A DNA stretch of 64,000 nucleotides, taken from NCBI GenBank assembly GCA_023230525.1, contig JALNXE010000009.1, positions 7,154 through 71,153 of the forward strand. Direction: 5' to 3'. The notes beneath the pieces are model-generated. The model ran no database searches. It saw only the letters and a list, made by a program, of their open reading frames with translations, and was not told the origin of the DNA. This document shows, piece by piece, positions 23,201-31,140 of the stretch (its first letter is position 1; every line of letters begins with the position of its first letter). A program made the position numbers and the translations under genes. The DNA is from Desulfobulbaceae bacterium (lineage in GTDB: Bacteria; Desulfobacterota; Desulfobulbia; Desulfobulbales; SURF-16).

Positions 23201-26062
23201 ATGGCATTAATCACACATCAGGGCATTTCTGCAGCCCTCGCCGACCTCCGGCCCAATCCCGCCACCCTCAAGGGCCGTCTCCTCAGCCTCATCCACTCCT
23301 ATTGCCCCACTGACGAAAGACTGGCGGAGATCGACTCCATCCCTGCCGAGGATCTCATCAGGCAATTGTGGGAGGTTGATGATCCTGCTGAAATTCACCA
23401 GAAAAAGAAAAACCTGAGCAGCCTCAAATCCTCCATAAACAAGGACCTGAAAAACCTGGCCAGACAGGGGAAAAATCCGGAAGGCCTGATCATCAGCCGC
23501 GATAACGTTTTCACCATCTCCGAGGAACATAAAGACGACCTTTTGCAGAAGCTGGGACTGAGCGGCGCCCTCGCCCCCAAGGACATTCTCACCCTGATGC
23601 GCGGCATTCTTGACAGCGTCATGCAGGGCGACGGCCGCCAAGAAGCCGCCTCGCTGCTCAAGGAAATCGACAAGACCAGAGAGATGATCGCCAGGGCCGC
23701 CGGCATGGGTGATGCCCCGCGGCATTTAGCCCTTGGCACGGAAATCGGGGATGCTGCCGCAGACACTCCGGTGGACGGGGCAGCCAGTGCTGAAACGGTG
23801 ACGGCTGCAGATGGGGGGGGAAGCGCGGCTTCCGCCGGTCTGGCCGGGGGAGAGACGGCGGGCACGGGAACGGACACAAGCGCTGAGGTGGTCGGAGGCA
23901 ATGAAGTCGAACCGGCTGCCCTGGAACTCCTTGATAACGAAGAGGTTGAACTGCTCGATGAGACGGAGATCATCGAACAGGAAATAGAGATAACCGACGA
24001 CATTGCGAGCAGTCCGGCTGACGGACTGGACGGGGGCGAGTTGGCCGGCACGGGAATAGACACAGGCGCTGAGCTGCCCGGAGGCAATGAAGGCGAGCCG
24101 GCTGTTGATGAATGGCTTGCAGATGAAGATTTTGAGCTGCTCGATGAGGCCGAGGTCCCGGAACAGGAACCTGAGATTGCCGACGACATAATGGCCGGTC
24201 CGGCTGACGGACTGGCCGGGGGCGAGTTGGCCGGCACGGGAACGGACACAGGCACCGAGCTGCCCGGCGGCGCTGAAGACGGGCCTACTGTTGATGAATG
24301 CCTTGCAGATGAAGATTTTGAGCTGCTCGACGAGGCCGAGGTCCCGGAACAGGAACCCGAGATTGCCGACGACATAATGGCCGGGCCGAATGACGGACTG
24401 GACGGGGCCGGGCTGGCCGGCACGGGAACGGACACAGGCACTGAGCTGCCCGGCGAAACTGAAGCCGGGCCGGCTGCCCTGGAACTCCTTGATAACGAAG
24501 AGGTTGAACTGCTCGATGAGACGGAGATAATCGAACAGGAAACTGAGATTGCCGACGACATTGAGGGCGGACCGAATGACGGACTGGACGGAAACGGGCT
24601 GGACGGCACGGGAACGGACACAGGCGCTGAGCTGCCCGGCGGAACTGAAGACGGACTGGCTGCCCTGAATCTCCTTGATAACGAAGAGGTTGAGCTGCTC
24701 GACGAGGCCGAGGTCCAGGAACAGGAACCCGAGATTGCCGACGACATAATGGCCGGGCCGGCTGACGGACTGGCCGGGGCCGGGCTGGCGGGCACGGGAA
24801 CGGACACAGGCACGGAGCTGCACGGCGGCGCTGAAGCCGAGCCGGCTGCCCTGGAACTTCTTGATAACGAAGAGGTTGAACTGCTCGACGAGACGGAGAT
24901 CATCGAACAGGAAACAGAGATTGCCGACGACATTGCGAGCGGACCGGATGACGGCCTGGCCGGGGGCGAGTTGGCCGGCACGGGAACGGACACAGGCACG
25001 GAGCTGCCCGGCGGCGCTGAAGCCGAGCCGGCTGTTGATGAATGGCTTGCAGATGAAGAGGTTGAGCTGCTCGATGAGGCCGAGGTCCTGGAACAGGAAA
25101 CCGAGATTATTGATGAAGAGGAAACCACCACGGTTGGCGAGATGGGGGCAACAGATGCTGGGCAGCGAGATACTGCCCGCCCGCTGGATCTCAGTCACTA
25201 CATTGAACCGGATGAGGCCCTGGCCTCCCCGCCGGAAACCCTGACGGAAAGCCATGATGATTACATCGCCCAGATCCTTGAGCGATTCATGCCGAAATTT
25301 ATCAAGATACCCGCCGGCTACTACCCGACGGGACGTGATCAGCCGGCTTATAATGAACGGCCGGCCCGGAAGATCTTTCTCCAAAGTTTTTACATCGCTC
25401 AGCTGCCGGTGACCAACGATCTCTTTGATTTTTTTGTCCGCGAAACCGGCTATGAAACCGATGCCGAGCGGGCCGGCTTCGGCAATGTGGTGGAAGGACG
25501 GGTCAGCAGCAGAATCGACCCGGATACCGGCCGGATCGTATTATCCATCAACCGCGGCACCAGTTCGCAGAGGACACGGGGGGCAAACTGGCGTCATCCT
25601 GCGGGCCCGGGCACCTCCCTGGAAAACAAGGGGAACCATCCGGTGGTGCAGGTGAGCCGCCATGACGCCTTGGCCTTTGCCGCCTGGGCCGGCAAAAGAC
25701 TGCCCGGCGAGGACGAATGGGAAGCTGCGGCCCGTGGCCCGGCAGGCCTTCTCTTTCCCTGGGGAAATGAATGGCAGGGGGAACTGGCCAATACTGAAGC
25801 AGCGCTTACCGGCGACACCACCCCGGTTATCCGCCATGGCAAACCCTCTATGAGTCCATTTGGGCTCTATGATCTGCTGGGCAACGTCTTTGAATGGACG
25901 GCATCGGTGCACACGCCATCCCGGCCTGTCAGCAACCGCACGCCCCCTGTTTATGTGCTCAAGGGAGGCTGCTGGACCTCCAAAGCCGCCATTACCATGG
26001 CGGCCCGCCTGCTGGAACCTGACACCTGGTCAAACATCATCGGCTTCCGCTGCGCGGTGTGA
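23201..26062 (+). CDS. Repeat-rich acidic protein with C-terminal FGE/SUMF1-like domain
   Basis: The 953-residue protein has an unrecognised charged helical N-terminus (1-190), seven tandem 62-residue acidic repeats (213-646) and a C-terminal formylglycine-generating-enzyme-like domain (about 700-953; RKIFLQSFYIAQLPVTNDLF, GKRLPGEDEWEAAARGP, GFRCAV). The cysteine pair of true FGE is not present in the VLKGGCWTSKAA region, so sulfatase activation is unlikely. No signal peptide is seen. It is divergent from the topoisomerase-like gene and may share its promoter region (22987-23200). The start is the first ATG of the open frame. Confidence 0.85.
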   Translation: MALITHQGISAALADLRPNPATLKGRLLSLIHSYCPTDERLAEIDSIPAEDLIRQLWEVDDPAEIHQKKKNLSSLKSSINKDLKNLARQGKNPEGLIISRDNVFTISEEHKDDLLQKLGLSGALAPKDILTLMRGILDSVMQGDGRQEAASLLKEIDKTREMIARAAGMGDAPRHLALGTEIGDAAADTPVDGAASAETVTAADGGGSAASAGLAGGETAGTGTDTSAEVVGGNEVEPAALELLDNEEVELLDETEIIEQEIEITDDIASSPADGLDGGELAGTGIDTGAELPGGNEGEPAVDEWLADEDFELLDEAEVPEQEPEIADDIMAGPADGLAGGELAGTGTDTGTELPGGAEDGPTVDECLADEDFELLDEAEVPEQEPEIADDIMAGPNDGLDGAGLAGTGTDTGTELPGETEAGPAALELLDNEEVELLDETEIIEQETEIADDIEGGPNDGLDGNGLDGTGTDTGAELPGGTEDGLAALNLLDNEEVELLDEAEVQEQEPEIADDIMAGPADGLAGAGLAGTGTDTGTELHGGAEAEPAALELLDNEEVELLDETEIIEQETEIADDIASGPDDGLAGGELAGTGTDTGTELPGGAEAEPAVDEWLADEEVELLDEAEVLEQETEIIDEEETTTVGEMGATDAGQRDTARPLDLSHYIEPDEALASPPETLTESHDDYIAQILERFMPKFIKIPAGYYPTGRDQPAYNERPARKIFLQSFYIAQLPVTNDLFDFFVRETGYETDAERAGFGNVVEGRVSSRIDPDTGRIVLSINRGTSSQRTRGANWRHPAGPGTSLENKGNHPVVQVSRHDALAFAAWAGKRLPGEDEWEAAARGPAGLLFPWGNEWQGELANTEAALTGDTTPVIRHGKPSMSPFGLYDLLGNVFEWTASVHTPSRPVSNRTPPVYVLKGGCWTSKAAITMAARLLEPDTWSNIIGFRCAV
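23837..25138 (+). repeat. Seven tandem 186-bp coding repeats
   Basis: Seven in-frame units of exactly 186 bases start at 23837. Each encodes about GL(A/D)G..LAGTGTDTG.ELPGG followed by one of two cores: PAALELLDNEEVELLDETE or PAVDEWLADEDFELLDEAE. Cores alternate between units, pointing to recombination among units. All units are strongly acidic. Confidence 0.93.
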
Positions 26063-26073
26063 CTGAAGTGAAA

Positions 26074-26195
26074 AGTGAGGAGTAAGGAGTGAGGAGAAAA
26101 TATTTCTTCAAATTCCATGGAATCAAGGCAACCTCTTCTTCTCCCTTCTCCCTTCTCCCTTCTTACTCCTCACTTCTCACTCCTTACTCCTCACT
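26074..26195. repeat. Intergenic heptamer repeat with inverted arms
   Basis: A 23-base arm of AGTGAGG/AGTAAGG-type heptamers (26074-26096) faces its near-exact complement (26173-26195). Between them are TTCTCCC heptamers in tandem. The right arm covers the aroB stop codon. Confidence 0.75.
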
Positions 26196-27264
26196 CCAAT
26201 GCCTGATCAATCAGTTCCTCCGCCACATCATCGGTAATGGTCACTTGGCCGATGCGGGTGGGCAGGACGAAAAAGGGCCGGCCTGCCACCGCCTTCTTGT
26301 CGGTCTTTAAAAATGATTTCATCAGGTCGTGGTCAAGCTCCCCCGGAATCGCCACCGGCAGCCCGAAGCCGGCAATCACCTGGCTGATCCGTTCCGCCTC
26401 AGGTGCCAAAAGAAGGGCCTTGCCCTGCGCCAGCTTATTGGCGGCCACCATGCCCATAGCCACGGCCATGCCATGGGCTATGGAGAAATCCGACGCCGCC
26501 TCCACGGCATGACCCAGGGTATGACCGTAATTGAGGATGCGGCGCAGGTCCGCCTCCTTCTCATCCGCGGCCACCACGGCAGCCTTGATCTGGCAGCAGC
26601 GGACAATCACCTCCTCGATGACCGGCCGATGCAGCTGCAGGATCTGCTCCCGGTTGGCCGCCAGAAAATCAAAAAAATCCCGGTCATAGATGACGCCATA
26701 CTTGATCACCTCCGCCAGGCCGTTTAACAGCTCACCCGCGGGAAGCGAGGTGAGAACCCGACTGTCGATATAAACGGCGTGCGGCTGATAAAATGCGCCG
26801 ACCAGATTCTTGCCTTCAGGAATATCAACACCGGTCTTGCCTCCCACCGAGCTGTCAACCTGGGCCAACAATGTGGTCGGCACCTGGACAAAGGCAATAC
26901 CCCGCATGTAGATGGCGGCGACAAAACCGGTGATATCGCCGGTGACTCCGCCCCCCAGGGCAATCAGGCAATCCTTGCGGTCAACCCCGAGCTGGGCCAG
27001 GGAGCTGGCCAAGCGGGCAATGGTTGTCATGTTCTTGCTGGCTTCACCGCGGGGAAAAACAAGCAGATCACAGCTGATTCCCTGCCCTGTCAAAGACTCG
27101 ATCAGTGTCTTGCCGTAGAGCCCGGCCACCCGGTCATCGGCGATCACCACATAGCGCTTGGCCACCGCCCGCTGCCGCAAATCCTGGCCGATTTCCCCGA
27201 GCAATCCGGCCGCCACCATGATCGGGTACGACCTCTTACCCAACCCGACATCAATTATTTTCAT
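26191..27264 (-). CDS. aroB: 3-dehydroquinate synthase
   Basis: This NAD- and metal-dependent enzyme of the shikimate pathway converts DAHP to 3-dehydroquinate. The 357 residues include the NAD-binding GGGVTGDITGFVAAIYMRG near residue 100, the QVPTTLLAQVDSSVGGKTGVD motif region near 125 and the metal ligands in LNYGHTLGHAVEA near 245. The start MKIIDVGLGKRSYPI at 27264 matches the usual N-terminus and has GAGG upstream; an ATG 18 bases earlier is possible. Its last codon lies inside a heptamer repeat. Confidence 0.96.
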   Translation of the reverse strand: MKIIDVGLGKRSYPIMVAAGLLGEIGQDLRQRAVAKRYVVIADDRVAGLYGKTLIESLTGQGISCDLLVFPRGEASKNMTTIARLASSLAQLGVDRKDCLIALGGGVTGDITGFVAAIYMRGIAFVQVPTTLLAQVDSSVGGKTGVDIPEGKNLVGAFYQPHAVYIDSRVLTSLPAGELLNGLAEVIKYGVIYDRDFFDFLAANREQILQLHRPVIEEVIVRCCQIKAAVVAADEKEADLRRILNYGHTLGHAVEAASDFSIAHGMAVAMGMVAANKLAQGKALLLAPEAERISQVIAGFGLPVAIPGELDHDLMKSFLKTDKKAVAGRPFFVLPTRIGQVTITDDVAEELIDQALE

Positions 27265-27416
27265 CTGCAGATCCTCTGTCATTTTTCAGGTTTTATTGCT
27301 GCACCATACAATCTTTAAGAGCCATTTCAAGTCGCTTGACAATAAAATCAGTTCCGCTAGAGTATTACCATATAACCTGGAAGTTCTGATGATTTTTCTA
27401 GCATGGAGGAGTCCAA

Positions 27417-27851
27417 ATGAGTGAAAAAAAAGAGACGAAAAGCGATGCAGCAGCCGAAAACAAATTAATTCATGCCGGCCAGGAAGTGGGCAAGGTTATT
27501 GCCCGCTCCACATTCCAGGCGGAACAAACCGGCAAAAAAATAAAAAAGAAGGTGGAAGAGACTGTTTCGCGGCTGGGCAGCAGCAAAAATAATAAAGAAA
27601 CAAAAACGGTGAAATCTCCTTTCACTGACCAGGGAGAGTTTGCCCTTGTCGACAGGATGGGCTTTGTGGCCGGCGAAATTTTCGAGCATCTCAGCCAGCA
27701 TGGCGAGATGGCGACAGAAAAGCTGGTCAAGGCGATTATGGGCCGCAAAAACTCCAACGCCATGGTCTTCTGTGCCATCGGCTGGCTCGCCAGGGAAGGG
27801 AAAATCAATCTTTCCGCGGATGGTGCCTTGATTTCACTTAAGCCGTTGTAA
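27417..27851 (+). CDS. Small winged-helix protein
   Basis: The 144-residue protein has a lysine-rich N-terminus (1-70) and a C-terminal winged-helix domain (about 75-144; GEIFEHLSQHGEMATEKLVK, CAIGWLAREGKINL) like the DUF2582-type domain. It may bind nucleic acid. AGGAG lies 7 bases before the ATG. It is convergent with sat. Confidence 0.75.
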   Translation: MSEKKETKSDAAAENKLIHAGQEVGKVIARSTFQAEQTGKKIKKKVEETVSRLGSSKNNKETKTVKSPFTDQGEFALVDRMGFVAGEIFEHLSQHGEMATEKLVKAIMGRKNSNAMVFCAIGWLAREGKINLSADGALISLKPL

Positions 27852-27916
27852 AAAAATAACATGGCCGGAAAAATGCCCGGAACGGCACTCTTTTCAGTAA
27901 CCCTTTGAGGGGTATA

Positions 27917-27968
27917 AGGAGCCGTAACGAAATTGAAAAAATGGCCATGTTATTTCGTAACTGCTCCT
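27917..27968. repeat. Dispersed GGAGCCGTAACGAAAT hairpin, copy B
   Basis: AGGAGCCGTAACGAAAT (27917-27933) faces ATTTCGTAACTGCTCCT (27952-27968). It lies about 65 bases after the winged-helix gene. Confidence 0.8.
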
Positions 27969-28030
27969 CAATAAACCTGGCGTCAGTCAAGCCATCGTTC
28001 AGCGGCTCCAAGTAACAAACAAATAAAAAA

Positions 28031-28059
28031 GGAGGTGCTTTGCAGCACCTCCTTTTTTT
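28031..28059. terminator. Bidirectional terminator between winged-helix gene and sat
   Basis: GGAGGTGCT and AGCACCTCC form a perfect 9-bp stem around TTGC, with A runs on the left and a T run on the right. It can end transcription of sat and of the convergent gene. Confidence 0.92.
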
Positions 28060-28090
28060 ATTTACCAGAGCCTAAAAATGTAATTGTTAA

Positions 28091-29368
28091 TTACATTGCG
28101 GCACCGGAAGCGGCCTTCTGCATCTTGACCTCAACCTTCGTGGTAAGGCCTTGATAGTATTCACGCAGGAGCACGAGAACCTCTTCACGGCCGAAATGAT
28201 CAGGAACCGCGGCGCCCTCGGACAGAGCTTTACGCAGTTTGGTTCCGGAGAGGATAACGCGGCTAGCTTTGTCATGCGGGCAGGTACGCAGAGAAGCCAT
28301 GCCATCGCATTTGGAGCAGTAGAAGGTCCAGTCGATTTTCATCGGTTTGCACTGCAGATCTTTGCCCGCATCGCCGGTTTTCGGAATGGTGTCAAAAATC
28401 TCCTGAGCCTCGAACAGACCGTAGAAGTCACCAACGCCAGCGTGGTCACGGCCGATCAGCATGTTGTTGACGCCATAGTTCTGGCGGAAGGTAGCATGGA
28501 GCAGACCTTCACGGGGACCGGCATAGCGCATATCCAGCGGGTAACCGGCCTGGATGACGTTGTCTTTTACAAAATGATGATCACACAGGGTCTCGATGGC
28601 TTTGACGCGAACTTCGGCAGGAATATCACCGGGTTTCAGGTTGCCGATCAGGGAATGGATCAGCACGCCGTCACATACCTCGATGGCGATCTTGGCCAGA
28701 TACTCGTGGGAACGATGCATCGGGTTACGGAGCTGCAGAGCGGCAACGTTGGCCCAGCCTCTTTCCTCGAACATGGCGCGGGTCTCAGCAGGGGTCAGAT
28801 AAACACCTTTGTATTCAACGGGATAAGCACCCTGGGACATAACACGCACAGGACCGGCGATGTTGACTTCTTTCTGAGCCATAACCATCTGGACGCCTGG
28901 ATGATCTTCCATGGCAACTTTCCAGAATTTGTCGTCAGCACTGTCTTCGCCTTTGCCCTTGAAAACCTTCTCGCTTTCAAATCTCTTGTCAGCGTCGGTC
29001 ATTTCAAATTTTTCGGTGACTTTCATGGTGGCCATGATCTCGCCGTTACGCTCCAGAGCGATCTCTTCGCCTACCTTGATGGCATCGGCATCAGCCTTGG
29101 AGATATCAAGGGTGATCGGTACGGGCCAGAAGGTGCCGTCAGCCATCTGCATTTTTTCGCAAACGCCTTTCCAATCAGCTTTGGTCATGAAACCTGAGAG
29201 AGGGCTGAAACCACCGATACCCATCATGATCAGGTCGCCTTTGGCGCGGGCGCTCACTTGAACTTTTTTCAGCTTAGCGGCTTTATCTTTCTCAGCAGCC
29301 AGCTCACTGCCATGCAGCAGTGCGCAAACAAGACCTTTCCCACCATGCGGCGCAACTAATTTTGCCAT
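28091..29368 (-). CDS. sat: Sulfate adenylyltransferase (ATP sulfurylase)
   Basis: This enzyme activates sulfate with ATP to APS, the first step of dissimilatory sulfate reduction. The 425 residues include the nucleotide-binding QLRNPMHRSHEY near residue 210, GRDHAGVGDFYG near 308 and a zinc-site-like CSKCDGMASLRTCPHD near 355. AAGGAG precedes the ATG. apr and qmo genes are not adjacent; sat is transcribed alone from its own promoter next to the flagellar cluster. Confidence 0.98.
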   Translation of the reverse strand: MAKLVAPHGGKGLVCALLHGSELAAEKDKAAKLKKVQVSARAKGDLIMMGIGGFSPLSGFMTKADWKGVCEKMQMADGTFWPVPITLDISKADADAIKVGEEIALERNGEIMATMKVTEKFEMTDADKRFESEKVFKGKGEDSADDKFWKVAMEDHPGVQMVMAQKEVNIAGPVRVMSQGAYPVEYKGVYLTPAETRAMFEERGWANVAALQLRNPMHRSHEYLAKIAIEVCDGVLIHSLIGNLKPGDIPAEVRVKAIETLCDHHFVKDNVIQAGYPLDMRYAGPREGLLHATFRQNYGVNNMLIGRDHAGVGDFYGLFEAQEIFDTIPKTGDAGKDLQCKPMKIDWTFYCSKCDGMASLRTCPHDKASRVILSGTKLRKALSEGAAVPDHFGREEVLVLLREYYQGLTTKVEVKMQKAASGAAM

Positions 29369-29423
29369 TTGATTCCGTCTCCTTTAATAAAGTTACAGTC
29401 AGAATATGTCCTCTCTAACAGAT

Positions 29424-29481
29424 AATGAACCGTTATTCATTTCCGAGAGTTCTATATAAATGGGGAATGGCCAATTGTCAA
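29424..29481 (-). promoter_or_regulatory. sat promoter with adjacent palindromic operator candidate
   Basis: On the minus strand TTGACA (29476-29481) and TATATA (29453-29458) are separated by 17 bases, a good sigma-70 promoter. Eleven bases after the -10 is AATGAATAACGGTTCATT (29424-29441), with half-sites AATGAA/TTCATT. The layout parallels the dsrA promoter. Confidence 0.6.
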
Positions 29482-29602
29482 GGGAAAAAATATGGTGAAA
29501 AAGGCAAGAAGGGCACAGGGGCTGACGGTGCAGGGCGCACGACGGCACTGACGATCCGGGAAATCGCCGCTGTTTTTTTTAGGAAATAAATAAGGGGGCT
29601 AC

Positions 29603-30028
29603 TCAGACTTTTTCGTCAAAGAGCAGGCCGACGAGATCCTGAAGTTTCTCCCGCAGTTTGAGGACCTCATCAGAGGGAAACTGCTTGATGATCTCGTCTG
29701 TCTTTTTGTCACGCAGCTGGGCGACAATACTATCCGTCTCGCGATTCTTATAAAGACCAAACTTAAAACTGCTGCCCATGGATTGAAAACGCTGCTGGAT
29801 TTCCTCAACAGCATCTTGCAGCTCCTTCTGGGAGAGCTTTCCCTGGCCGCCTGCATCTTCCTGGGCTGACTTGCCCTGCCGGGTCTGGTTATTGAGCTTG
29901 ACCGTATCACTTTCACTGCTTTGAGGGACCGGTTGAACAGGAGGCTTTACCGCATCCTCACGCTCAACATTAGTCGGCACCACCGACACATTAGCGCCCT
30001 TCATATCCGTAGCGATATTGACATCCAT
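29603..30028 (-). CDS. flaG: Flagellar protein FlaG
   Basis: The 141-residue protein has a low-complexity N-terminal half and a conserved FlaG domain (about 75-141; MGSSFKFGLYKNRETDSIVA, IKQFPSDEVLKLREKL). FlaG affects filament length in other bacteria. The start MDVNIATDMKG at 30028 has GGAGG 5 bases upstream. It is the last gene of the fliD-fliS-fliT-flaG run. Confidence 0.88.
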   Translation of the reverse strand: MDVNIATDMKGANVSVVPTNVEREDAVKPPVQPVPQSSESDTVKLNNQTRQGKSAQEDAGGQGKLSQKELQDAVEEIQQRFQSMGSSFKFGLYKNRETDSIVAQLRDKKTDEIIKQFPSDEVLKLREKLQDLVGLLFDEKV

Positions 30029-30091
30029 GACAACCTCCGCTTGCAAATGATGGTAAAAATTGACCCCGGTTCAGGGCGAGCCCTACCTCAG

Positions 30092-30529
30092 TCAACCTTT
30101 GTTGCTTAAATATCTCGGCCCGGGGCTTCCGCCCTGATAGACACTGTAGCCTTTCAGGGCCTGTTTCCCTTTGCGCATGACACGCAGACTTCCCTGTAAT
30201 CTATTACGCTGCGCCCCGGCCAATTCCACAAGCTGCTTTTCATTTTCCAGAATCCTGCCCAGCTCATTTAATAACCGTTGCCGAACCGCCTCATCGCAAT
30301 CGGCAAGGCCGGCAACCCGGTCAAGCACCTGCCTGAGCCGCCTGAAGGCCTGCTCCCGCTGCTGTCTCCAGCTCATCAGGTTTTTCAACCTGTTTTCCGC
30401 CAGACAAGCGGCATGGTCCTGCTGGATTGAGGCAAATTCAGCCATCAGATCAAAAAGCTGGTTGGCCAGCTGCTGCGGTTCCTGGTAAACTCTTTGATTC
30501 ATCATAGCTAAGCCGTTGTCATAAAACAA
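30092..30529 (-). CDS. FliT/FlgN-like flagellar chaperone
   Basis: The 145-residue protein is almost all helical, with the FliT/FlgN-type pattern of long amphipathic helices and a C-terminal KGKQALKGYSVYQGG tail typical of FliT-like proteins. It lies between fliS and flaG, where fliT is expected, and probably binds FliD. ATGs at 30505 and 30502 are alternative starts. Sequence identity to characterised FliT is low. Confidence 0.65.
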   Translation of the reverse strand: MFYDNGLAMMNQRVYQEPQQLANQLFDLMAEFASIQQDHAACLAENRLKNLMSWRQQREQAFRRLRQVLDRVAGLADCDEAVRQRLLNELGRILENEKQLVELAGAQRNRLQGSLRVMRKGKQALKGYSVYQGGSPGPRYLSNKG

Positions 30530-30558
30530 CTGTTACCTTGCAATTAAGTGACCGGCAT

Positions 30559-30612
30559 AAGAGCCCGTAGCGAAGGGGCTGGAAATTCAACGGTTATTTC
30601 GTAACGGCTCCT
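30559..30612. repeat. Dispersed GGAGCCGTAACGAAAT hairpin, copy C (degenerate left arm)
   Basis: AAGAGCCCGTAGCGAA on the left faces a complete ATTTCGTAACGGCTCCT (30596-30612). The right arm runs into the fliS stop codon. Confidence 0.7.
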
Positions 30613-31105
30613 AAATCGAAAAAGATACGCCAGGGGAAACTGCAGCTCTTGCCGCAACGCTCTCCTTTTTTTCAAAGATGGCCGGGGATTCAACGTTTTC
30701 ATTTTTTCGCGACCCCAGCTCTTCCTGCATTTCCTTCAATGCCGTCTGTTCCCAGATCTCTTTCAGCCGCTCGATATACTTTCTCGTCTGCTGCAGAATC
30801 TCCACATCGCCGGATACGGACACCTTGGGTAATTCCACCAGGATGGCGCCGTAGAGTCCGCGCAGAAACACCGCGCCATCGGAATCGTCCCCCTCCTTCA
30901 CCGAGGCATAGAGCTCCGTGATGATGGCGATGGCCTTGCCTAAATGTTCCCCCCGCTTCTGCGGCTTCTTCTCCATAACGCCCTCTTCCGCCATCTGCAG
31001 GTGAACAAGGACTCTTTCATACATCATGGCAATCAGCTTTACGGGATGAATTTTTGCCTTGACTCCGGAATGACGGTAGGCGAGGCAGGCCTGTGTTGAA
31101 TTCAT
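30611..31105 (-). CDS. fliS: Flagellin export chaperone FliS
   Basis: FliS binds the flagellin C-terminus in the cytoplasm. The 164 residues contain the family signature KLIAMMYERVLVHLQMAEEG near residue 23 and the helical core to about 125, followed by a charged tail longer than in E. coli FliS. AAGGAG precedes the ATG. It lies directly downstream of fliD. Confidence 0.93.
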   Translation of the reverse strand: MNSTQACLAYRHSGVKAKIHPVKLIAMMYERVLVHLQMAEEGVMEKKPQKRGEHLGKAIAIITELYASVKEGDDSDGAVFLRGLYGAILVELPKVSVSGDVEILQQTRKYIERLKEIWEQTALKEMQEELGSRKNENVESPAIFEKKESVAARAAVSPGVSFSI

Positions 31106-31140
31106 TGCTTTCTCCTTGTATAAAATAAATACGATCGGGG

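Noticed and set aside
23395..25384. Two long Ser/Pro- or Leu-rich minus-strand frames
   Set aside because: They are produced by the 186-bp repeats, whose length is a multiple of three in every frame.
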